Below, piece after piece: positions 1 through 6,244 of a stretch of DNA of 11,652 bases. The position numbers were made by a program, and so were the translations under genes. The notes under the pieces are model-generated. The model worked only from the letters and a program-made list of their open reading frames with translations. It had not been told where the DNA came from and made no database searches. The DNA comes from Tardiphaga sp. (GTDB lineage: Bacteria; Pseudomonadota; Alphaproteobacteria; Rhizobiales; Xanthobacteraceae), in contig JAQGJY010000129.1 in NCBI GenBank assembly GCA_028290325.1, positions 1-11,652 on the forward strand. The letters run 5' to 3'. Each line of letters opens with the position of its first letter. The first letter of the stretch is position 1.

Positions 1-258
1 GCTTTTGCCAAGGCCGACGACCTTCTCAACGTCACGCGGCGTCTGAACGGCGGCACCATCGGCCTGGCGGAGCGGCGCGCATGGCTGGCCAAATGGCGCG
101 CCGCCCTGGGCGATGCGCCGTTGGTCGCCCAGGCCCCTGTCGTCGCTGCCACGCCCGTCTCTGACACGCCGTCTGTCACTGACGCGCCGCCGCTGGCGCC
201 CGCGGGTCTGTCGCGCCTGATCGCGGCGATCATCTCGGCTTTTCGGAAGGACACATAA
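1..258 (+). CDS. C-terminal part of a GH19 (chitinase-like) muralytic enzyme, 5' truncated by the window
   Basis: Reading frame 1 is open from the first base to a TAA at 256-258 and encodes the last 85 residues of a longer protein. It begins AFAKADDLLNVTRRLNGGTI and continues GLAERRAWLAKWRAAL. This resembles the end of glycoside hydrolase 19 domains, where a 'T(K/R)R(I/L)NGG' motif is followed by a helix ending in a run such as 'R..W...'. An Ala/Pro/Val-rich linker and a short hydrophobic tail (LSRLIAAIISAFRKDT) follow. GH19 enzymes in alphaproteobacterial phages and prophage remnants commonly act as peptidoglycan-cleaving endolysins. The stop codon overlaps the start of the downstream holin by one base (TAATG), so the two are almost certainly translated together. 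The catalytic residues lie outside the window, so activity cannot be judged. The family call is from memory of the motif, not from a search. Confidence 0.7.
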   Translation, partial: AFAKADDLLNVTRRLNGGTIGLAERRAWLAKWRAALGDAPLVAQAPVVAATPVSDTPSVTDAPPLAPAGLSRLIAAIISAFRKDT

Positions 259-830
259 TGGACTGGAGCGATCTCGCGAAGCAGGTGATCTCACTGGGCG
301 CGCCAATGCTGGGCACCGCTTTGGGCGGACCGCTCGGCGGCGCGGCCGGACACATTCTCGCCACCGCGCTCGGCTCCGCCGCGCCGACGCCGGCGGCCGT
401 GCAGGCGAGCTTGCCGACCGCCGATCCGGCGATGTTGGCGCAAGCGGAGACGCAGTGGGCCGAAGCGATCCGCGCCGAGGCCGAAACCCAGCGCGTCGCC
501 ATCAGCGAGACGCAGGCCACGATCCGCGCCGAAATCGCCAGCGACGACCCGTTGCAGCGCTGGTGGCGACCGCTTTACGCCTTCGAGCTGACCTTCGAAT
601 GCGCGGCGTTGTGGATCATCCTGATGCACGAATTCTGGACCGGAGACATCCAGACCATCAACGCCCTGATCGGCGCGACGGCCCTGTTTGTGACGTATTG
701 GGGCTTCCGTTTTGGCGTGCTCGGCGTTTATGTCAGCGGCCGGACCCGCGAAAAGGTCTCGGCGATCACCGGACGGGACGCGCCGGGACTGGTCGCCAAG
801 TTCGTTAAGTCCGTCGCGAAAAAGAGCTAG
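258..830 (+). CDS. Holin of the three-transmembrane, gene-transfer-agent release type
   Basis: This 190-residue protein matches in layout the GTA_holin_3TM family, small membrane proteins that permeabilise the inner membrane so that an endolysin can reach peptidoglycan when gene transfer agents or phages are released. A Gly/Ala-rich weakly hydrophobic stretch spans about residues 12-40. A charged, probably coiled-coil segment rich in Ala/Glu/Gln follows at about 60-98. The hallmark RWWRPLYAFEL (101-111) leads into two clear membrane segments at about 106-125 and 132-158, and the tail is basic and ends in AKKS. The ATG is preceded by GGAAGGA (245-251) six bases upstream and overlaps the stop of the upstream GH19 gene. 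In Rhodobacter capsulatus the GTA holin and endolysin genes sit apart from the main GTA cluster, and no capsid or tail genes are seen here. A prophage lysis gene is the alternative. Confidence 0.82.
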   Translation: MDWSDLAKQVISLGAPMLGTALGGPLGGAAGHILATALGSAAPTPAAVQASLPTADPAMLAQAETQWAEAIRAEAETQRVAISETQATIRAEIASDDPLQRWWRPLYAFELTFECAALWIILMHEFWTGDIQTINALIGATALFVTYWGFRFGVLGVYVSGRTREKVSAITGRDAPGLVAKFVKSVAKKS

Positions 831-848
831 CGCGCCGTTCATGGCGCG
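831..848 (+). repeat. Short inverted repeat directly after the holin stop codon
   Basis: CGCGCC (831-836) and GGCGCG (843-848) are perfect complements around the 6-nt loop GTTCAT, starting at the base after the holin TAG. No T run follows, so this is at best a weak or Rho-assisted terminator, and read-through into feuP is quite possible. In GC-rich DNA a 6-bp dyad can arise by chance. Confidence 0.35.
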
Positions 849-865
849 TTCACGCGGCGGCGGCG

Positions 866-879
866 CATGCTACATGCTA
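866..879 (+). repeat. Tandem 7-bp repeat in the feuP leader
   Basis: CATGCTA occurs twice without a gap (866-872 and 873-879). It lies 25-38 bases before the preferred TTG start of feuP and 14 bases before its ribosome binding site. It could be a regulator contact site or a chance duplication. An alternative in-frame ATG for feuP (874-876) lies inside the second copy, but has no ribosome binding site of its own. Confidence 0.4.
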
Positions 880-903
880 GCGCCACCCAACCCGGAGACG
901 ACC

Positions 904-1575
904 TTGCGCCTGCTCGTCGTGGAAGACGATCCCGATCTGAACCGCCAGCTCACCACCGCGCTGAACGAGGCCGGCTATGTGGTCGATCGCGCGTTCGACG
1001 GCGAGGAGGGACACTTCCTCGGCGACAGCGAACCCTATGACGCCGTGGTGCTCGATATCGGCCTGCCGAAGATGGACGGCATCTCGGTGCTGGAGGCGTG
1101 GCGGCGCAACGGCCGGATCATGCCGGTGCTGATCCTCACGGCGCGCGATCGCTGGAGCGACAAGGTTCAGGGCATCGACGCCGGCGCCGACGATTACGTG
1201 GCCAAGCCGTTTCATCTCGAAGAGGTGCTGGCGCGCATCCGGGCGCTGTTGCGCCGCGCCGCTGGCCACGCCCAGAGCGAACTGACATGTGGGCCGGTGG
1301 TGCTCGACACGCGGACCAACCGCGTCAGCGTCAACGGCAATCACATCAAGCTGACGTCGCACGAATATCGTTTGCTGGCCTATCTGATGCATCACGGCGG
1401 CCGCGTGGTATCGCGCACCGAACTGGTCGAGCATCTGTATGACCAGGATTTCGATCGCGATTCGAATACGATCGAGGTCTTCGTCGGCCGGGTTCGCAAG
1501 AAGCTCGACGTCGATATCATCCAGACCGTGCGCGGGCTCGGTTATCTGCTGACGCCACCGACTGATGCACGTTAG
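904..1575 (+). CDS. feuP: FeuP-type OmpR-family response regulator
   Basis: A 223-residue two-domain regulator. Receiver domain at about 1-115: acidic pocket E7/D8/D9, phosphoacceptor D51 in VVLDIGLPKMDG, T79 and K101 (AKPF). Winged-helix DNA-binding domain at about 125-218, with the OmpR-type SHEYRLLAYL and the EVFVGRVRKKL recognition region. The stretches GEEGHFLGDSEPYDAVVLDI and ARDRWSDKVQGIDAGADDYV agree with my memory of rhizobial FeuP. FeuP/FeuQ controls the export of periplasmic cyclic glucans (ndvA) in Sinorhizobium meliloti and was linked to iron uptake in Rhizobium leguminosarum; the regulon here is unknown. I chose TTG 904 because GGAG (894-897) sits six bases upstream and the protein then begins MRLLVVEDD, the usual family start. 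ATG 874 would add ten residues without a good ribosome binding site. It overlaps the kinase gene by 11 nt. PhoP-like is the alternative name. Confidence 0.85.
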   Translation: MRLLVVEDDPDLNRQLTTALNEAGYVVDRAFDGEEGHFLGDSEPYDAVVLDIGLPKMDGISVLEAWRRNGRIMPVLILTARDRWSDKVQGIDAGADDYVAKPFHLEEVLARIRALLRRAAGHAQSELTCGPVVLDTRTNRVSVNGNHIKLTSHEYRLLAYLMHHGGRVVSRTELVEHLYDQDFDRDSNTIEVFVGRVRKKLDVDIIQTVRGLGYLLTPPTDAR

Positions 1576-2944
1576 CAAAAGCTCCCTCGCCACCCGCCTG
1601 TTTCTCTCAGCCACCGCCTGGGTGGTGGTGATTCTCGTTCTCACCGGCATCGTGCTGTCGTCGGTCTATCGGCAGTCGTCCGAGCGCGCGTTCGATCGGC
1701 GGCTGAATTTCTATCTTCGCACGCTGGTCGCCGAGGTCGGCTCGCCGGACGATCCGCCAGACCGCCAGTTTCAGTCGCTCGGTGAGCCGCTGTTCGAACT
1801 GCCGCTGTCCGGCTGGTATTGGCAGATCGCCCGCGTCGACGCGGAAAAGCCCGACGTGAAGGCGTCGCGCTCGCTGTGGGACAAAAAGCTGCCGCGGCTG
1901 GAGGAGCAGGGCATCGAACTGACCACGGCCGGGATCCGCGTCGGCTATGCGGACGGGCCGGAAAACCAGAACCTGCGTCTCGTCGAGCGGCCGATCGACC
2001 TCGGCAGCGACGGCTCATTCATCGTGACGGTGGCCGGCGATGCGACCGAGATCGTCGAGGAAACCCGGACCTTTGACTATTATCTGGCCGGGACGTTTCT
2101 GGCGCTGTCGATCGGGCTGGTGCTGACGACGATCTTTCAGGTGCGCTTCGGCCTCGCGCCGCTCAAGCGCGTGTCCGAGTCGATCGCGGCGATCCGCTCC
2201 GGCCGCGCCGAACGGCTCGAGGGCGAGTTTCCGGTCGAGATCGCGCCGCTGGCGCGCGAGACCAATGCGTTGATCGATGCCAATCGCGAAATCGTTGAGC
2301 GCGCCCGCACCCATGTCGGCAATCTCGCCCATGCGATCAAGACGCCGTTGTCCGTGATCGTCAACGAGGCGGCGGGACGCGGCAACGACCCGTTCGCGGC
2401 GAAGGTGTTGGAACAGGCCGGCGTGATGCGCGATCAGGTCACGCATCATCTGGAACGTGCCCGGATCGCGGCGCGGCTGACGGTGATCGCGACCGTCACC
2501 GAGGTCGCCCCGGTCGTCGCGGCGTTGCAGCGCACGATGGAAAAGATTCATCGCGACCGGGCCATCACGATCGAAACCGCGCTCGACGAGACCGCGCGGT
2601 TTCGCGGCGAGAAGCAAGACCTGGAGGAGATGGTCGGAAACCTCGTGGACAATGCCTGCAAATGGGCGGCGGCGCAGGTCCGGATCGAGGTTGCGGTGAC
2701 GCCGGCGGTGGCCGACACCGCCGCGCAATTGCGGATCATCGTCGATGATGACGGACGCGGCCTCTCGGAGGACGAGCGCGCCAAGGTCTCCGGGCGCGGC
2801 CAGCGGCTGGATGAGTCCATTCCGGGGTCCGGTTTGGGGCTGTCCATCGTCGTCGATCTGGCGGCGCTGTACGGCGGCGGTCTGACGCTCGGGGCGGCGC
2901 CGGGCGGCGGCCTGCGCGCGGAACTGGCGCTCCCGGCGGCATAA
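1565..2944 (+). CDS. feuQ: FeuQ/PhoQ-like membrane sensor histidine kinase
   Basis: 459 residues. Membrane segment 1 at about 12-34, a periplasmic sensor region of about 135 residues (about 37-171) and membrane segment 2 at about 172-192 lead into a HAMP-like linker (192-245). The dimerisation domain carries the phosphoacceptor His256 in NLAHAIKTPLSVI. The ATPase domain shows the N box LVDNACKWA (Asn363), the G1 box DDDGRGL (394-400) and the G2 box GSGLGLS (421-427). All catalytic motifs are intact. The H box of the H-x-x-K-T-P-L kind and the short periplasmic loop are typical of PhoQ/FeuQ kinases. The ATG lies inside the 3' end of feuP (11-nt overlap) with no clear ribosome binding site, so translational coupling is likely. 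It should phosphorylate the upstream regulator. The signal cannot be read from the sequence; in S. meliloti this kinase responds to low osmolarity and is inhibited by the small protein FeuN. Confidence 0.87.
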   Translation: MHVSKSSLATRLFLSATAWVVVILVLTGIVLSSVYRQSSERAFDRRLNFYLRTLVAEVGSPDDPPDRQFQSLGEPLFELPLSGWYWQIARVDAEKPDVKASRSLWDKKLPRLEEQGIELTTAGIRVGYADGPENQNLRLVERPIDLGSDGSFIVTVAGDATEIVEETRTFDYYLAGTFLALSIGLVLTTIFQVRFGLAPLKRVSESIAAIRSGRAERLEGEFPVEIAPLARETNALIDANREIVERARTHVGNLAHAIKTPLSVIVNEAAGRGNDPFAAKVLEQAGVMRDQVTHHLERARIAARLTVIATVTEVAPVVAALQRTMEKIHRDRAITIETALDETARFRGEKQDLEEMVGNLVDNACKWAAAQVRIEVAVTPAVADTAAQLRIIVDDDGRGLSEDERAKVSGRGQRLDESIPGSGLGLSIVVDLAALYGGGLTLGAAPGGGLRAELALPAA

Positions 2945-3077
2945 CACCGTCAAGTTGCGTTTTCCGAGCGGTCGCACGGCCTTCAACCCTTCTTAACGCT
3001 GACAATGCTATTCCATCATGTGCACGTCTTGCGCGGCGATGAAGGCATCGCGCGCCGATCACCTCGTGCGGATTTGG

Positions 3078-4457
3078 ATGATGAGCCAGTCGTCTGCCGA
3101 GCGATTGAAAGCCTACCTCACGCAACTGCCGCCCCAGGCGCAGGCGCTGCTGATCCGCGAATTCGAGCGCTCGCTGGAACGCGGCGACGATGCGGCGGTG
3201 GCCAGCTTCGTGCTCGGCGAATTACGCAAGATCGTCCGCGCCCCCGACGAGAATCTGTCGCCTCGCTATAACGATCCGGCACGGCTGCTGTTTCAGCCGC
3301 TGGAGCCGTTCCTGACCGACACCGACGGCACCGTCGGACCGGGCGAGATCCATCGTAATTCGCTGGCGCTGGTGTGGAATTGGGTGGCCCGCGAGGGTGC
3401 GCCCGACGCCGCCCGCGCGTTCGTCTCGGCAGTCGCCTCGGCTCAGGGCAAGGACCTGGTCTCGGTCGCGCGCATGTTTCGGATGACGGTGTCGGAGTGC
3501 ATCCAGACGATGCTGACCGGGCCCGACAGCCGGCGCGCGCTGGCACGAATCGCGCAGGCGAGCGCGCTCGACGATCTGCCGTCGATCGCCGCCGTGCTGG
3601 CTTCGGCCGACACGCTCGACGCCTTCGCCGCCAAGCTGCCCGGCCATTTTCGCGCCTTCGACGATTCCCATATCGCGTCCGTCACCGCGATGATGGGGCC
3701 CGCGTTGCAGACCCCGCACCTGCTGCCGTTCGCGTTCCGCATCGCGATGGCGCGGCTGTCGGCCCCCTGGCAGATCATCCGCATGGCGACTCGCGCGGCG
3801 TTCACCGACGATGCCGTGCGCGTCGCCGCGCATCCTTATGGTGTCGCGGTGACGATCGTCATTCAGGGACTGTCGCAGATCGTGGCGACGTTGCGCGCCG
3901 ATATCAAACGCGGCCAGTTCGGCAATGCCGGCGACCTCGTCAAGGCGGTGCATGATGGCGTGCGCGGGCTGCGCACCGAACTCGACATCCGCAAGGACAC
4001 GCCGTGGGGCAAGCAGCTGGCGTTGCTGCGCGTCGATATGTCCGACACGCTGAAGTTCGAGATCGACAGCGTGCCCGGCCGGGTCCGCCGGCTGTTGCGG
4101 CAGCGCGCCGATCGCGACGTCACCGCCACCTCTCGGCTTGACCCGGTCGAGATCGAGGAAACCGCCGCGCTGATCGATTTCGTCGCGATGTGCCGGTCGT
4201 TCGCGAGCGAACTGGCGATCAACGAGGTCACGCTGCGGACCTATTCCGACCTGCAAAGCTATATCGAGACCTCGACCGAATCCCTGGTGAAATCGCTGCG
4301 GCAGTGCGACCCGGTCGTCCGGCCCTTCCGCCAGCAACAGGCGCAGGCCGCGATCCGGTTTTGCGAGGTGATGTTCGGCCGCGACTACGCGACCCTGATG
4401 TCCCGTGCCGCCGACAACGCCCTGGCCGACGAACGCAAGCCGGTCCGCGCCGGCTGA
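3078..4457 (+). CDS. Uncharacterised protein, predicted soluble and mostly helical
   Basis: I do not recognise a family with a known function. From ATG 3078 the product is 459 residues (MMSQSSAERLKAYLTQLPPQ). Codon use and GC content match the neighbours, so it is a genuine gene. The sequence reads as a chain of amphipathic helices: an opening LLIREFERSLERGDDAAVAS (about 25-44), a central region with PFAFRIAMARL and HPYGVAVTIVIQG, and a C-terminal section with several well-spaced Cys (MCRSF, RQCDP, FCEVMF). No signal peptide, convincing membrane span or nucleotide-binding loop is visible. The frame is open to ATG 3018, which would add MCTSCAAMKASRADHLVRIW. I prefer 3078 or 3081 because the extension looks non-coding in character, but neither start has a strong ribosome binding site. 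It lies 133 nt after feuQ and 122 nt before ccmI, and the spacing suggests its own transcription unit. Confidence 0.75.
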   Translation: MMSQSSAERLKAYLTQLPPQAQALLIREFERSLERGDDAAVASFVLGELRKIVRAPDENLSPRYNDPARLLFQPLEPFLTDTDGTVGPGEIHRNSLALVWNWVAREGAPDAARAFVSAVASAQGKDLVSVARMFRMTVSECIQTMLTGPDSRRALARIAQASALDDLPSIAAVLASADTLDAFAAKLPGHFRAFDDSHIASVTAMMGPALQTPHLLPFAFRIAMARLSAPWQIIRMATRAAFTDDAVRVAAHPYGVAVTIVIQGLSQIVATLRADIKRGQFGNAGDLVKAVHDGVRGLRTELDIRKDTPWGKQLALLRVDMSDTLKFEIDSVPGRVRRLLRQRADRDVTATSRLDPVEIEETAALIDFVAMCRSFASELAINEVTLRTYSDLQSYIETSTESLVKSLRQCDPVVRPFRQQQAQAAIRFCEVMFGRDYATLMSRAADNALADERKPVRAG

Positions 4458-4529
4458 TGGTCGGCCGGTTCCGTTGCCACGATTGTCAATTGCGCCGCCC
4501 GGGTCCGCATGGTGTAACCCGGCGACGCG

Positions 4530-4547
4530 ATGCCGGAATTCCGGTAT
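4530..4547 (+). promoter_or_regulatory. Palindrome in the ccmI leader, possible operator
   Basis: ATGCCGGAATTCCGGTAT (4530-4547) is an 18-base dyad in which only the third base pair from each end is a G-T mismatch; the core CCGGAATTCCGG is perfect. There is no loop, which suits a dimeric protein-binding site better than an RNA hairpin. It ends 32 bases before the ccmI start codon, where a repressor or activator could act. I see no convincing -35/-10 pair beside it. The family of any regulator is unknown. Confidence 0.35.
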
Positions 4548-4579
4548 CCTTGCGCACTCCCGCCGGAACCTGACAGACG

Positions 4580-5683
4580 ATGACGCTATGGTTCGTGTTC
4601 GCGTTGATGACGGCTGCCGCGGCGTTCGCCGTGCTATGGCCGCTCGGGCGCGGCAGCCGCGCCCTGATCAGCGGCAGCGAAACGGTGATTTATACCGATC
4701 AACTCGCCGAGATCGAGCGTGACGTCAGCGCCGGCCTGATCGCGAAGCCGGACGCCGATGCCGCGCGCGTCGAAATCTCGCGTCGGCTGCTGACCGCCGC
4801 CGACAGCACGCGCGATGCACCGTCCGGCGTCAGCCTCGGGTCTCGCCGCGTTGTTTCGGTGCTGGCGCTCGTCGGATTGCCGGCCATGGCGGCGGCGTTT
4901 TATCTGCCGCTCGGCTCGCCCCACATGGCCGACGTTCCGGTGGCCGCGCGGCGCGGGCCCGCCACGGTCAATCAACCGATGGACAATCTCGTCGCGCAGG
5001 TCGAGGCGCATCTGGAAAAGAACCCGACCGACGGGCGCGGCTGGACCGTGCTGGCCCCGGTCCTGGCCAAACTTGATCGCTACGAGGATGCCGCGCGGGC
5101 CTATCGCAACGCCATCACCTATGCCGGCGAAACCTCCGACCGCCGCGCCGATCTCGGCGAGGCGCTGACCGGCGTCGCCAATGGTGTGGTGACCTCGGAC
5201 GCCAAGACGGAATTCGAGCGTGCCGCGGCCCTCGACGCCGACAACGCGAAGGCGCGGTATTTTCTTGGCCTTGCCACTGAACAGGATGGGCGCGGCGCGG
5301 ACGCCGCGGCGATCTGGCGCGCGATGCTTGCCAAGGCAGGCCCGGACGCGCAGTGGCGGACAGTCGTGCAGCAGGCGCTGGCCCGGGTCGGCGGCGCCGC
5401 GATGCCGCCGCCGTCGCAGGACGCGATCGCGGCCGCGAGCGGCATGAACGAGGGCGATCGCACCGCGATGATTCGCGGCATGGTCGAGGGATTGGCGACG
5501 CGATTAAAGGCCGACGGCAGCGACGTCGAGGGGTGGTTGCGGCTGATGCGTGCCTATATGGTGCTAGGCGATCGCGATCAGGCCAAGCGCGCCGAGGGCG
5601 ACGCCCGCGCCGCGCTCGGCGCCGACGCCGACGGCTTGAAGCGGCTGGACGACGGGGTGAAGTCGCTCGGCTTGAATGGATAA
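4580..5683 (+). CDS. ccmI: Cytochrome c maturation protein CcmI (CycH), TPR apocytochrome chaperone
   Basis: 367 residues with the CcmI layout. Membrane helix 1 is at about 2-20. A cytoplasmic loop carries the near-invariant motif as IYTDQLAEIERDVSAGLI (37-54; usually YRDQL.E). Membrane helix 2 is at about 90-112. A periplasmic part follows, with TPR repeats from about 134 (NLVAQVEAHLEKNPTDGRGW, then LDRYEDAARAYRNAI, then AALDADNAKARYFLGLA), and a further helical domain near 287-365. The TPR domain binds the C-terminal helix of apocytochrome c and delivers it to the CcmF/CcmH haem-lyase complex. Mutants of the rhizobial homologue cycH lack c-type cytochromes. It is the first gene of ccmIEFH. 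The ribosome binding site is weak (GGAA 4565-4568, 11 bases away). The start is supported by the membrane helix beginning at residue 2. Confidence 0.93.
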   Translation: MTLWFVFALMTAAAAFAVLWPLGRGSRALISGSETVIYTDQLAEIERDVSAGLIAKPDADAARVEISRRLLTAADSTRDAPSGVSLGSRRVVSVLALVGLPAMAAAFYLPLGSPHMADVPVAARRGPATVNQPMDNLVAQVEAHLEKNPTDGRGWTVLAPVLAKLDRYEDAARAYRNAITYAGETSDRRADLGEALTGVANGVVTSDAKTEFERAAALDADNAKARYFLGLATEQDGRGADAAAIWRAMLAKAGPDAQWRTVVQQALARVGGAAMPPPSQDAIAAASGMNEGDRTAMIRGMVEGLATRLKADGSDVEGWLRLMRAYMVLGDRDQAKRAEGDARAALGADADGLKRLDDGVKSLGLNG

Positions 5684-5727
5684 GCATGACGCCGACGGTG
5701 CGAAGCGGTTTTCGGACGACGTGATGC
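5684..5727 (+). repeat. Palindromic intergenic element between ccmI and ccmE
   Basis: The 44 bases right after the ccmI stop begin GCATGACG and end CGTGATGC, with AAGCGGTTTTCGGA in the second half. The outer ends pair at seven of eight positions. The pattern (GCATGA, then a GAAAA-like block, then GCGGTTTTC, then ATGC) is like a short palindromic element I recall as dispersed in many intergenic regions of Bradyrhizobium, Rhodopseudomonas and relatives. Here it lies inside the ccm transcription unit, where a transcribed hairpin could affect mRNA stability. Only one copy is in the window, so the repeat status rests on memory. Confidence 0.55.
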
Positions 5728-5746
5728 AGACAGCAAAAGGTTTTCG

Positions 5747-6244
5747 ATGACGCGCAAGCAACGACGACTGACGATGATCGGCGGCGCGCTCTGCGTGCTC
5801 GCGATCGCGGCCGGGCTCGTGCTGAACGCGCTGCGCGATTCCATCGTGTTCTTCTCGACGCCGGCGATGGTGAGCGAGAAAAAGATTCAGCCTGGCACGC
5901 GGTTTCGTCTCGGCGGGATGGTCGAGCAAGGGTCGCTGAAACGCGGCGACAACCTCGCGGTGTCGTTCACCGTCTCCGACGGCAGCGCGACCCTGCCGGT
6001 GACGTTCAAGGGCATTCTGCCGGATCTGTTCCGCGAGGGGCAGGGCGTCGTCGCCGAAGGCGCGATCGATCCCGCCGGCGTGTTCAAGGCCGACACCGTG
6101 CTGGCCAAGCACGATGAAAACTACATGCCGAAGGAAGTCGCCGACGCCTTGAAGAAGCAGGGGCGCTGGCAGGAAGGCGCCGACGGCAAGCCGGTGATCG
6201 GAGTCAGTGATTCCGCGCAACCCAAGCCGGTGGTCACGCAATGA
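5747..6244 (+). CDS. ccmE: Haem chaperone CcmE (CycJ)
   Basis: 165 residues, typical for CcmE. A basic N terminus (MTRKQRRL) precedes one membrane anchor at about 9-29, and then a periplasmic OB-fold beta barrel begins with VFFSTPAMV (34-42). The haem-attachment motif is intact: LAKHDENYMPKEV (119-131), with His122 as the covalent haem-binding residue and Tyr126 as axial ligand by family homology. The flexible tail after about 145 is normal. CcmE receives haem from the CcmABCD module, which is not in this window, and hands it to CcmF/H. AAAAGG (5735-5740) lies six bases before the ATG and fixes the start. It ends ATGA, overlapping ccmF by 4 nt, so the two are co-translated. Confidence 0.96.
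   Translation: MTRKQRRLTMIGGALCVLAIAAGLVLNALRDSIVFFSTPAMVSEKKIQPGTRFRLGGMVEQGSLKRGDNLAVSFTVSDGSATLPVTFKGILPDLFREGQGVVAEGAIDPAGVFKADTVLAKHDENYMPKEVADALKKQGRWQEGADGKPVIGVSDSAQPKPVVTQ

Noticed and set aside
291..842. Long minus-strand frame antisense to the holin
   Set aside because: It is rich in Arg and Gly in the way expected of an out-of-frame reading of GC-rich coding DNA, and it lies fully opposite a well-supported gene.
712..903. Upstream extension of feuP to 712 or start at ATG 874
   Set aside because: The extension runs through the end of the holin gene, and neither start has a ribosome binding site as good as GGAG before TTG 904.
2015..2986. Minus-strand frame of 323 codons antisense to feuQ
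   Set aside because: Arg-rich composition and complete overlap with intact kinase motifs on the + strand mark it as a shadow.
3222..4337. Minus-strand frame of 371 codons antisense to the unknown protein
   Set aside because: Although long, it has the low-complexity Arg/His/Asp/Gly content of a mirror frame. The + strand product has balanced composition and helical periodicity.
4450..4468. CCGGC/GCCGG hairpin at the end of the unknown gene as a terminator
   Set aside because: Only five base pairs, spanning the stop codon, with no T run after it; too weak to call in GC-rich DNA.
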